Shown one piece after another: positions 53,141-61,258 of a DNA stretch of 64,000 nucleotides. The stretch comes from Pseudomonas bharatica CSV86 (GTDB lineage Bacteria; Pseudomonadota; Gammaproteobacteria; Pseudomonadales; Pseudomonadaceae). Position 1 is the first letter of the stretch; each line of letters opens with the position of its first letter. The notes under the pieces were generated by a model that was given only the letters and a program-made list of their open reading frames with translations, was not told the DNA's origin and did not search any database. The translations under genes and the position numbers were made by a program. Location of the stretch: NCBI RefSeq assembly GCF_000319305.2, contig NZ_AMWJ02000001.1:310001-374000 (forward strand), in the 5' to 3' direction.

Positions 53141-54514
53141 TCAGAATGAATAATTATAGGCTAAGACGAAATTATCTTGCGACATGGACGATCTCACGGG
53201 CGACGAGGTGTTGTAAGCCGATCGATTGGTCATACTTTGCTCGAAGGCATGCGAATACGCAGCATCGAACCTACCCGATTTTGATACTTGGTAGCTGAAT
53301 CCCAAGGAAGCGTGTTTCCGCAAAATACCCGGAACTAGCGCCAACAATCCCTCATCATTAAAGGGCTGCGTCGCCTGACGGTAACCTGCTCGCACTGTTA
53401 AATTCGGGGTAGCTGCATACGAAGCCCCAATCGCCACTATTGTTTGATCCTTGGCATTTTGAGGAAGTCTTAAGTCGACATCACCAACATCACTAGAAAA
53501 CCCTACCTTTATATCCTTCCAGGCATCCTTCCAAAAAACGCGAGACACATCAACAGCAACGAGTAATTTGTCCGTAACTTGGTGGCTCAGACCCACGTCA
53601 AGTTTGGCAGGGGTATTAAAGTCTAAAACACGAACCTCGCCCTCGATAGGCACATTACCGATGAGGCCATCTACCGCGGTAACAGTCCCCTTCCCTTTCA
53701 AATCGTTCATATGGCTTTTGAGCATGTAGGAGATACCCAACTTGGTCGTTGGCGTAATCTTATATAGCAAACCTAACCTACCCGAGTATCCCCAACCATC
53801 GACACCACTCGCAAGTTCCTTGTTTTGGCTAACGCTCAAATGCACACCCCGCGGGTCGGGTAAAGTGCCGATCAAGCCCAACAGCGAACCGGACACACGC
53901 CCATCACCGGCGAGACTACCCAACTGGTTCGTTCCCAGCAAATAATCGAGATTCAAACCACTCCATTTTGCATCTAGCGATCCACCGATAACAAGACGAT
54001 CGTTAATCTTAAAACTCACGGCAAAAGGTATGTCAAGTATAAACAAGCGACTGGCGTTCTCAAGGCCGGTATCAGCATCGGCGGCATAGCCCATTCCGCC
54101 AATATCGCCGCGGGACAAAAAACTGTCCTTCCCATACTCGACCCCTATCCCCGCTTGTGCGAATATGCCCGCGCCAAAGGTCCAGTTAGAAACTTTACGG
54201 ATAAAAGCAAGCTGAGGGGCAACATAGGGGCCTCTATTATTAGAATGCCGACTTGATGACGCTTTCTCGCCTGTACCAAGATTAGTGGCGCTGATATCTG
54301 TGGTAATCAGATCTAGCCCTAGCAGTATTTCACCTGTCGCATCAGACAAGTCCATTGTCGCTGGGTTGACCATCATTGACGCGGGCCCGACATAATGAGC
54401 AACAGCCGTACCGCCCATGCTTCTGGAAACCGCGCCAAAGCCCTCCAAAAACACACCATCCGTCGCTACCGCATGGCTTGACGCAATACCCAAGATCGCA
54501 GCACTAATTGTTTT
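53141..54514 (-). pseudogene. FadL/TodX-like outer-membrane hydrocarbon transporter, beheaded by IS
   Basis: The frame ends at 53141 with LAYNYSF, an aromatic terminal Phe typical of beta-barrels, and is open up to the ISL3 element. The extreme N-terminus reads TISAAILGIASSHAVATDG, the h-region and cleavage site of a signal peptide whose first dozen or so residues and start codon are lost to the insertion at 54515. The mature part has the FadL hallmarks GAVSRSMGGTAVA and SMMVNPATMD. Members import aromatic hydrocarbons such as toluene. A TTG inside (from 54493) gives only a protein without an export signal. Confidence 0.82.
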
Positions 54515-54690
54515 GGGTATCCGGAATTTCTGGTTGATAAAATGCCAAAGATGTAAAGAAGAAAATCTTTCTCAGCGGATTATCTGATTGATCCTCTTCA
54601 GCCTACTCTACTGCCAATTTTCTGTTTCCACCTTCGCCTGAGTCTTCATAGCGATGCTGACTAGGGAGGACAGCGAGAGCTGGGCAAGCG

Positions 54691-55005
54691 TCAAAGCGGT
54701 TCTGGTTCATGCGCAATCCGGACACCTGCACAACATTCCTCTTGTAAGAAACCGATCAAATTCTCTAGGTGCCCATACTCGGGTATACAGACAATCGTGC
54801 GGCTATGTTTCTCCTGCCGGATCAGCCCTACCTTGGCCATGCGCGCAAGGTGATGTGATAGCGTCGAAGCAGGAATACCCAGCCCCTTCTGGATATCTCC
54901 GACCGAAGCCCCATCATGGCCAGCTTTGACCAGAAAGCGGAACACGGACAGTCGGTGACTATTCCCTAGCTCAGCTAAGCTGGCTGCAACCTTTTCGTGA
55001 TCCAT
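54691..55005 (-). CDS. ArsR/SmtB-family regulator (IS copy 2)
   Basis: Same 104-residue protein as at 4087-4401, with the winged-helix ArsR core and the C-terminal EECCAG pair. It shares the same divergent control region with the permease, here at 55031-55107. Two copies double the dose of this regulator, which could repress both permease genes. Confidence 0.8.
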   Translation of the reverse strand: MDHEKVAASLAELGNSHRLSVFRFLVKAGHDGASVGDIQKGLGIPASTLSHHLARMAKVGLIRQEKHSRTIVCIPEYGHLENLIGFLQEECCAGVRIAHEPEPL

Positions 55006-55116
55006 AGCACGCCCCAATAATTCGATGTTTCTAGAATTATAGTTGACAGGTCGGATAAACGCAAGTAGGCTGCGTACATCATTTCGACAATACTAGAAAT
55101 ATAGGAGTAATATTGA

Positions 55117-56151
55117 ATGTCATCTCAACTCCAAGACGCTCTAGGCATGTTCGCCTTTCTCGCTATCGAGCTATCGGTTTTATTCATTGGCATTAGCTTG
55201 CTGGTCGGAGTTCTTCAACGTCACATCCCACCATCCAAGGTGGAAGCGTTACTGACTTCCAGTGGGAAGCGAGGCTATTTTCTTGCTGCTGGTTTAGGAG
55301 CTATAACGCCCTTCTGTAGTTGCTCGACTATCCCCATGTTGAAAGGGTTGATTCGGGCACGGGCCGGTTTTGGGCCGATGATGGTGTTTCTTTTCTCATC
55401 TCCGTTGCTGAATCCTATCGTCGTCGGCCTGCTGGTTGCCACGTTTGGATGGACACTTACTGCTATCTATGTGCTCGCCGCTTTGGTGGTCGCGGTAGGT
55501 GCCGGATGGCTGCTTCACACGCTTGGCTTCGAGCGTTATGTGCGCCGGACGGCGACACAAGAGAGCAGTGGATGTAGTTCATCAGCAAGCCCGTGCAGTG
55601 CTACATCGACCGCATCGAGTTGCGGCACCAACAGCTGCGACACCACTCCGAAGACGGCTTCTTGCGGGGCTGATAGGAAGACAACAGTCTCTACGTCTAG
55701 CGAATGCTGTGACAGTCAACCCACTGTCACGGTTAAGAAAGAAGGGAAGTACAGTGGTGTGTGGCGGGAAGCTTGGTCGGACTTTATCGATGTGTTGCCT
55801 TACCTGCTCATCGGTATTGCGATTGGCAGCGTGATCTATGGTTTCATGCCCACTGACTTATTGGAGCAGTATGCAGGCCCAGATAATCCCTTTGCCATTC
55901 CAGTTGCCGCTGTCATCGGCGTGCCGTTGTATATTCGCGCTGAAGCCGTCATACCTCTGGCAGCGGCTCTGATGGCCAAAGGCGTGGGTGCCGGGACGGT
56001 GCTAGCGTTGATCATCGGCAGTGCCGGAGCCAGCCTGACTGAGCTCATTCTGTTGCGCTCTTTGTTCACGCTGAAGCTTTTAGCGGCGTTTTTAGCAGTC
56101 ATTTTTGCTATGGCGATGATTGCCGGTTACGCCACCTACCTGTTTTTCTGA
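55117..56151 (+). CDS. Metal-efflux-type permease (IS copy 2)
   Basis: Same 344-residue permease as at 4513-5547, including FCSCS near 67-70 and the seven-cysteine linker at about 153-198. It lies 12 bp before the transposase gene. No difference from copy 1 was noticed. Confidence 0.75.
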   Translation: MSSQLQDALGMFAFLAIELSVLFIGISLLVGVLQRHIPPSKVEALLTSSGKRGYFLAAGLGAITPFCSCSTIPMLKGLIRARAGFGPMMVFLFSSPLLNPIVVGLLVATFGWTLTAIYVLAALVVAVGAGWLLHTLGFERYVRRTATQESSGCSSSASPCSATSTASSCGTNSCDTTPKTASCGADRKTTVSTSSECCDSQPTVTVKKEGKYSGVWREAWSDFIDVLPYLLIGIAIGSVIYGFMPTDLLEQYAGPDNPFAIPVAAVIGVPLYIRAEAVIPLAAALMAKGVGAGTVLALIIGSAGASLTELILLRSLFTLKLLAAFLAVIFAMAMIAGYATYLFF

Positions 56152-56163
56152 TCAAGGCGGGAG

Positions 56164-57441
56164 ATGATTAATTCGTTAAGCCTTCCTGGGTACCAGTTGG
56201 TGGATTCTGATGAGCAGAATGAAGACATACATTTTCGGCTTGAAGCACCTACACCAGTAGCCTGCGAGGGGTGCGGCGTGCAGGGTGAGTTCGTGCGGTT
56301 CGGCAAGCGTGACGTTCCCTATCGTGATCTGCCCATCCACGGCAAGCGGGTCACTCTCTGGGTGGTCCGCCGCCGATACACCTGCCGGGCCTGCAAGACA
56401 ACATTCAGGCCCCAGCTACCGGAGATGGTGGACGGATTCCGTATGACACTGCGGCTGCATGAGTACGTGGAGAAGGAATCCTTCAACCACCCCTACACCT
56501 TTGTGGCGGCACAGACCGGCCTGGACGAGAAGACGGTGCGCGACATCTTCAACGCCCGCGCCGAGTTCCTGGGGCGCTGGCACCGCTTCGAGACGCCCCG
56601 CATCCTGGGCATTGACGAGCTATACCTGAACAAGCGCTACCGCTGCATTCTGACCAACATTGAGGAGCGAACCCTGCTCGACCTGCTGGCCACCCGCCGC
56701 CAGGACGTGGTGACCAACTACCTGATGAAGCTGAAAGACCGGCAGAAGGTCGAGATCGTCAGCATGGACATGTGGAACCCCTACCGGGCAGCGGTCAAGG
56801 CTGTGCTGCCCCAGGCCCGTATCGTGGTCGATAAGTTCCATGTGGTGCGCATGGCCAACGATGCCCTAGAGAGAGTGCGCAAGGGCCTCAGAAAGGAGCT
56901 GAAACCGTCCCAGAGCCGGACTCTCAAGGGAGACCGGAAAATCCTGCTGAAACGCGCTCACGAAGTCTCAGACCGGGAGCGCCTCATCATGGAGACCTGG
57001 ACAGGCGCGTTCCCGCAACTGCTGGCCGCCTACGAGCACAAGGAGCGCTTCTACGGCATCTGGGACGCCACCACACGGCTCCAGGCAGAAGCCGCCCTGG
57101 ACGAGTGGATAGCCACCATCCCGAAGGGCCAAAAGGAAGTCTGGAGCGATCTGGTCAGGGCAGTGGGAAACTGGCGCGAAGAGACCATGACCTACTTCGA
57201 GACGGACATGCCCGTCACCAACGCTTACACGGAGTCCATCAACCGACTGGCCAAGGACAAGAACCGTGAAGGGCGCGGTTACTCCTTCGAGGTGATGCGG
57301 GCACGAATGCTCTACACCACGAAGCACAAGAAGAAGGCACCGACTGCGAAGGTCTCTCCTTTCTACAAGAAAACCATCGGTTACGGACTGCCGGACTTCG
57401 CAGAGGAACTCAACTACGGAGTCGATCTATCAACCATCTGA
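56164..57441 (+). CDS. ISL3-family transposase (IS copy 2)
   Basis: Same 425-residue transposase as at 5560-6837, with CEGCG/CRACK pairs and intact DDE regions. Either copy could act on both elements. Confidence 0.93.
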   Translation: MINSLSLPGYQLVDSDEQNEDIHFRLEAPTPVACEGCGVQGEFVRFGKRDVPYRDLPIHGKRVTLWVVRRRYTCRACKTTFRPQLPEMVDGFRMTLRLHEYVEKESFNHPYTFVAAQTGLDEKTVRDIFNARAEFLGRWHRFETPRILGIDELYLNKRYRCILTNIEERTLLDLLATRRQDVVTNYLMKLKDRQKVEIVSMDMWNPYRAAVKAVLPQARIVVDKFHVVRMANDALERVRKGLRKELKPSQSRTLKGDRKILLKRAHEVSDRERLIMETWTGAFPQLLAAYEHKERFYGIWDATTRLQAEAALDEWIATIPKGQKEVWSDLVRAVGNWREETMTYFETDMPVTNAYTESINRLAKDKNREGRGYSFEVMRARMLYTTKHKKKAPTAKVSPFYKKTIGYGLPDFAEELNYGVDLSTI

Positions 57442-57499
57442 TAATGGTATCAGGTTGGTGGGGTAAAGGTGCCCCATCAACCATTAAATCCGTATACCC

Positions 57500-57612
57500 A
57501 TCATATGTTCCACCGTTTATTAATTTTGTTTTTGGGATACAACATCACTAAAAGCAAACTGCCCGCAACCTTAGAAAAGCCCACACGAGCCGCGTAATTC
57601 TACCAGCACGTT
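57500..57612. other. Right flank of ISL3 copy 2, no gene seen
   Basis: 113 bp of AT-rich DNA between the element end and the alcohol dehydrogenase remnant. It does not continue the FadL-like gene found on the other side of the element. Confidence 0.4.
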
Positions 57613-57960
57613 TCAACCAATATGGAGCACCGGCTTGAGCGTGACCCCTTCTTCCGAGTCTTCGGCGGCTCGATTGATTTCCTCAAAAGGATAAAACTTA
57701 ATTAGCTTGTCAAATAGAAACTTCCCCTGGCGATAAAGTTCCACCAACCTCGGAATAAAAATATCTGAAATCGACTGATCTTCGACGATTCCACGAAGCT
57801 TACGATTGAATAGCAGGAACTACACCAGGCCCTTCATGCCCTAAAACCATCGGGAGCGGAACCGGATAATGCTGATCGCGACAAATCAGATCCGTATGAC
57901 ACAACCCGGTCGCAACCAATATAACGAGAACTTGATCTTCTGCAGCTCATTAAGAGCTAC
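57613..57960 (-). pseudogene. Zinc alcohol dehydrogenase remnant (aryl/benzyl-alcohol type)
   Basis: Two ends of a medium-chain dehydrogenase are joined with the middle missing. The upstream part reads [20 protein letters not shown] and MVLGHEG, the catalytic-zinc Cys and His-Glu region near the normal N-terminus. It runs after a frameshift straight into [20 protein letters not shown] and [17 protein letters not shown], the normal C-terminus, stopping at 57613. About 200 residues, including the NAD domain, are deleted. Similar enzymes act in aromatic alcohol oxidation, so this may be a relic of another catabolic operon. Confidence 0.75.
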
Positions 57961-58034
57961 ATGCCCGAATAAGAATGGGCCGTTTTTTTACGGACTATTG
58001 CCGCTTTGATTTCCATCTCATTCTGTTACCGGTT

Positions 58035-58655
58035 TTACTCCGGTTTCCCCGCGGCGGCTATTCCAGCACTACAGCCGCACCTCAGTGTGTTCTCGAGCAT
58101 AAATAGACGGTCGTTGCCCCACCACATTTGATCGCCCAAAAACATCGTTGGTACACCGAATACTTTACGTTCGATGGCGGCCTGGGTATGCTCATCATAC
58201 GCATTTGTTGCAGCGTCGCTGCTGAGAAACTCCTCGAAAGCAGCGCGATCCCACCCTAGAGTCCCGCACACTAGGGCAAGCAGGCTTTCCGAGTCCAGAG
58301 CTATACCTTCCCCCCAAACTGCATTGAATACTGTATTCACGTAAGCAGCAGTCTGCGTTTCGGCACCCGAGTAATAGAGCCCAGCATTCATCCGTTGGCT
58401 ATTGTAATTGGCAGGAAATAAAAACGGTAATCCGTACAGCTCGGCCCAGCGTTTTAAATCCACCATCAAATAGGCAAGTTTGACTTTCAGATCGCGATTG
58501 GAGGGGCCTACGTTTCCGATGGCGATTTTGGCTCGCGCCAAATCAATCGAGTGATAGCGAATGGAAAAGCTATAATCGTGGGCTAGCTTCGACAAGCGAT
58601 GGTTAGCCAAGTAAGAAAAAGGGCTCAAAAAGTCGAAATAGAAATCAACAATCAC
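58035..58655 (-). CDS. nahD: 2-hydroxychromene-2-carboxylate isomerase
   Basis: 206 residues from a GTG at 58655, chosen because GGAG lies nine bases upstream and the protein then starts with the canonical VDFYFDFLSPFSY. DsbA/kappa-GST-like fold with the glutathione-activating Ser in SPFSY (about 9-13) and NVGPSNRDLKVKL; C-terminal FGVPTMFLGDQMWWGNDRL. It isomerises 2-hydroxychromene-2-carboxylate to trans-o-hydroxybenzylidenepyruvate. Last gene of the upper operon. The last 15 residues differ from the usual family tail. Confidence 0.9.
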   Translation of the reverse strand: MIVDFYFDFLSPFSYLANHRLSKLAHDYSFSIRYHSIDLARAKIAIGNVGPSNRDLKVKLAYLMVDLKRWAELYGLPFLFPANYNSQRMNAGLYYSGAETQTAAYVNTVFNAVWGEGIALDSESLLALVCGTLGWDRAAFEEFLSSDAATNAYDEHTQAAIERKVFGVPTMFLGDQMWWGNDRLFMLENTLRCGCSAGIAAAGKPE

Positions 58656-58739
58656 AATCAAACACTCCAAAAACTAAGCCAACCAACAGTGGGTTGCCTC
58701 ATCAAGGATGGCACCCATCGTCGGCTTGATATGCTGGCT

Positions 58740-58889
58740 TCATTCGGTATTCCTAAAGCCTGACTTCACACCCGAGTCTGCGAGACTAGCAGTCTTAGCT
58801 AAATTTGCCGAACTGGCGACGCCTACTAGTAGCGCAAGAAATATGATTAATCTAATATATTTCAAATCGTTCAGCGTCTTTTCCAGCAT
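58740..58889 (-). CDS. Small ORF between nahE and nahD, unknown
   Basis: 49 codons starting MLEKTLNDLKYIRLIIFLAL and ending KSGFRNTE. A single hydrophobic helix, about residues 13-27, with a signal-peptide-like ending VASSANLA. It lies in the 242-bp gap between nahE and nahD, 23 bp after nahE, on the same strand. No strong ribosome site. Could be a small membrane protein, the leftover start of an exported protein, or chance. Confidence 0.3.
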   Translation of the reverse strand: MLEKTLNDLKYIRLIIFLALLVGVASSANLAKTASLADSGVKSGFRNTE

Positions 58890-58912
58890 TTCGCCAGACC
58901 AATCGAGTTGGA

Positions 58913-59917
58913 CTACTTCAATTCCTTGCTGTATTTAGCATGCAGTGCGGCCCAAGCTTTGCCTGACTTAAGGGCGCCAGCAATATAGTCTTCTGGGACG
59001 ATGTTATAGGGCGGACGGCATGGTCCAGCTGTGAGCCAGCCAGCTGCATCCATGCGTGCTTTTTCAAGTCCGATGTTGTATTTCGAGAACTCCGAAAAGT
59101 CGCCACGCGGAAACAATGTCGAATCGGCTGCGCGCATGTCATCGGAGATGGCTTTGGCCTTGATCCAGTCACCGCTGCTCTTGGCCTGATCCACTGCATC
59201 ACGCAACATGATGGCGGTAGCCGGGCCGCACATGGAGCCGCTTGACCAGAACGCGGTCATGCGCTCAGGATTGATGCGTGCGGCCGCGTAATAGTCGTCC
59301 TCGTGTGGAAGGAAGCGGATGTTGGGTGCCAATTTCAGGTCCAAGTCAAGCATTCCGATGCCTAGATACTTGGCAGTTACTACCTGCGGAATTTTGGACA
59401 TTTCTGCCCAGAAGGGGCGAGGGAAGTCGAACTTGAAGGCTTCAGGGTTAGCGTAAATCGCAATGGCAGCCTCCGGTACCGCCTCTGCAACATCACGATA
59501 GAACTGGACCGCTGTGGGCAGGTCCATCTTCACCCACATTGGGACACCGAGCATGGTACCGCTGGCGCCCATATCCATAAACTCACGAGTTTGGCGGATG
59601 ACTTCGCGGGTATTCAAGGCCGTGGTGCCGCAGAAATAAGGCACGCGACCACGAATGGTTTCGACAACCGTCGAAACATAGTCACGTTTTTCCTCCCAGG
59701 TCAACGTAGCGCACTCGCCAAAAGTGCCCATACTTAAAATTCCGTTGACACCAGCCGCAATCAGTTCTTCAACTATGCGAGCAGTCTCGTTTAAGTCAAC
59801 TGTGTTAGTGCTGCGCCAGTTAGAAGCATCCGGAGTAGCCGGCGTTGGCATAATAGCCCAGACACCATGGATATCCTCGGCAGTAAGACGCGCTGGTTTC
59901 ATAGTTTTATTCGACAT
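58913..59917 (-). CDS. nahE: trans-o-Hydroxybenzylidenepyruvate hydratase-aldolase
   Basis: 334 residues; DapA-like TIM barrel. The Schiff-base Lys lies in [12 protein letters not shown] (about 182) and the substrate-binding Thr/Gly region in [20 protein letters not shown]. It splits the substrate to salicylaldehyde and pyruvate. The N-terminus (MSNKTMKP) differs slightly from the NAH7 enzyme, but the core is near canonical. Confidence 0.94.
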   Translation of the reverse strand: MSNKTMKPARLTAEDIHGVWAIMPTPATPDASNWRSTNTVDLNETARIVEELIAAGVNGILSMGTFGECATLTWEEKRDYVSTVVETIRGRVPYFCGTTALNTREVIRQTREFMDMGASGTMLGVPMWVKMDLPTAVQFYRDVAEAVPEAAIAIYANPEAFKFDFPRPFWAEMSKIPQVVTAKYLGIGMLDLDLKLAPNIRFLPHEDDYYAAARINPERMTAFWSSGSMCGPATAIMLRDAVDQAKSSGDWIKAKAISDDMRAADSTLFPRGDFSEFSKYNIGLEKARMDAAGWLTAGPCRPPYNIVPEDYIAGALKSGKAWAALHAKYSKELK

Positions 59918-59969
59918 GGAGACACTCTTGGTTAGGTAAAAAAGCTGGAACTAGGTTAGTCAGAACCGT

Positions 59970-60240
59970 TGTCCAATCGCGACCGACTCCAAATTACGGA
60001 TCTAGAGTTACCGTAGCTGTAGCCTCTTGGAGCCCAATCACCTTTATACGTTCGGTTTAAGGAACAGCTTCCGGATATCAATACTAACGAGCCAGTCGCT
60101 CGTTAAGTCAACATGAACTTGCAGTGCTGGGCCCCATGCATGATCTGCATCGAACGACTGAGGCTAGCATCCTCATTCGCCACGATCCTTGTATAATCTA
60201 TTACAGCCCCGATGTGAGGGTGAACCGGAGCAAAATCGGG
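59970..60240 (-). pseudogene. OmpW/AlkL-like outer-membrane protein remnant (candidate nahQ relic)
   Basis: Three frame segments on the minus strand line up with the C-terminal half of OmpW-family barrels: PDFAPVHPHIGAVIDYTRIV (resembling the Y-x-G-x-G-x-NYT strand), then GPALQVHVDLTSDWLVSIDI, then VIGLQEATATVTLDP followed by FGVG. Each is separated by a one-base frame change, and the N-terminal half is absent. In classic nah operons a gene called nahQ sits in this very place, between nahC and nahE. Assignment to OmpW/AlkL family is by eye. Confidence 0.6.
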
Positions 60241-60323
60241 AAAATTAATACTGCAGGAGCATAAGTAATTTTCCCCAACGCATATCTGGAAGAGAGCCTG
60301 CGCCTGTAACTTTGGTTGTAGTT

Positions 60324-61231
60324 TTAACTCAATTTTACATCCATGCCGTAGCCAGTGGTCTCGATACCATGGCCAAAGATGTCTCCAACGTAGTACTCCG
60401 CTTCGTCTATGGCCTTGGCACCTCGCCAGCCGGGCTCAATGAGCCAACCCGAAGGCGTTGCACCATAGAACGTCAATGCCTTGTCGTTGGCATGAATGCC
60501 AAGTTGCAAGGCAATGTCAATTTCGTTCTTTATAAACTGTTGATGGGTGTATCCCAGATCCTCTATGTCGGTGTACTCAAGCATCACGTGATTGAGCCTT
60601 TTTTCAGCGGGCATGGCACCAAACCCAATAGAGTGGTCACGACCGTTGCAATGCATGAATGTCAATTCACCAGTCATGCCGTTGGGCAGCGGGATCCGGT
60701 ATTCGACGTCCCCACGCAAGCCCAGAAGACTATAGAACTTGTGGGCAGCTTCGACATCGGTCTGGCGAACGATGCAATGACCCAGGCCTTGGTCACCAGT
60801 CACAAACTTGCCGTGCAGGGGGCGGCCAGGATGGAACGGGTTGTTCATGTCGATCCGGGGGCCCAGAATATCTCGGTCGGGTTGCCGCCTGGATCTACTG
60901 TCTTCATCAGGCCCAACACCATTCGTTCCTGAGCCTCGGCTTTATCGCAGACGCGAACATCGTAACCGGCGTCAATGAGTTTTTGACCGAGAGCCTCGAA
61001 CTCCGGTTTTCCGGACACACGCCAACCCAGGTATTCCAGGTCGTCCTGGCCGTTATGATGGATCACGATTCGATGATGCCAGTAATCCATCCGTAGATAG
61101 AAGCGGTCCTTCTCACCTTCATCAAGAACTTGCAGGCCCAGCATATTCGTGGCGAATGATTTCCACGCATCAGGATCCTTGACCGAGATGCCCATGTATC
61201 CGAGTTCAATAACTGCAGGTTGCTTACTCAT
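60324..61231 (-). pseudogene. nahC: 1,2-dihydroxynaphthalene dioxygenase, frameshifted between its two domains
   Basis: The N-terminal 128 codons (from 61231, starting [20 protein letters not shown]) end in a stop at 60845. The C-terminal 174 residues (from the ATG at 60848, [15 protein letters not shown]) are in another frame. The sum fits the family length of 302. A G missing near 60862-60864 (TTCTGGGCCCCC where TTCTGGGGCCCCC gives IFWGPRID) explains it. All iron ligands ([23 protein letters not shown]) lie in the second part, which has its own ATG overlapping the stop as ATGA, so a two-piece enzyme is conceivable. A sequencing slip is at least as likely. Confidence 0.88.
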
Positions 61232-61258
61232 AGTTTGATTCCATGGAGTTAGTGCTTA

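Larger units (their letters stand above)
54515..57499 (+). mobile_element. ISL3-family element with ArsR and permease passengers, copy 2
   Basis: 2,985 bp, same length and orientation as the element at 3911-6895, with identical encoded proteins and no difference that I found by eye. Unlike copy 1, the flanks do not match: ATTGTTTT on the left (54507-54514), ATCATATG on the right (57500-57507). The left flank is a truncated FadL-like gene and the right flank is unrelated DNA, so one side was probably rearranged after or during insertion. Confidence 0.93.

Noticed and set aside
58708..58938. 76-codon plus-strand frame between nahD and nahE
   Set aside because: Opposite to the operon, no ribosome site and no similarity seen; the minus-strand 49-codon frame is the better candidate.
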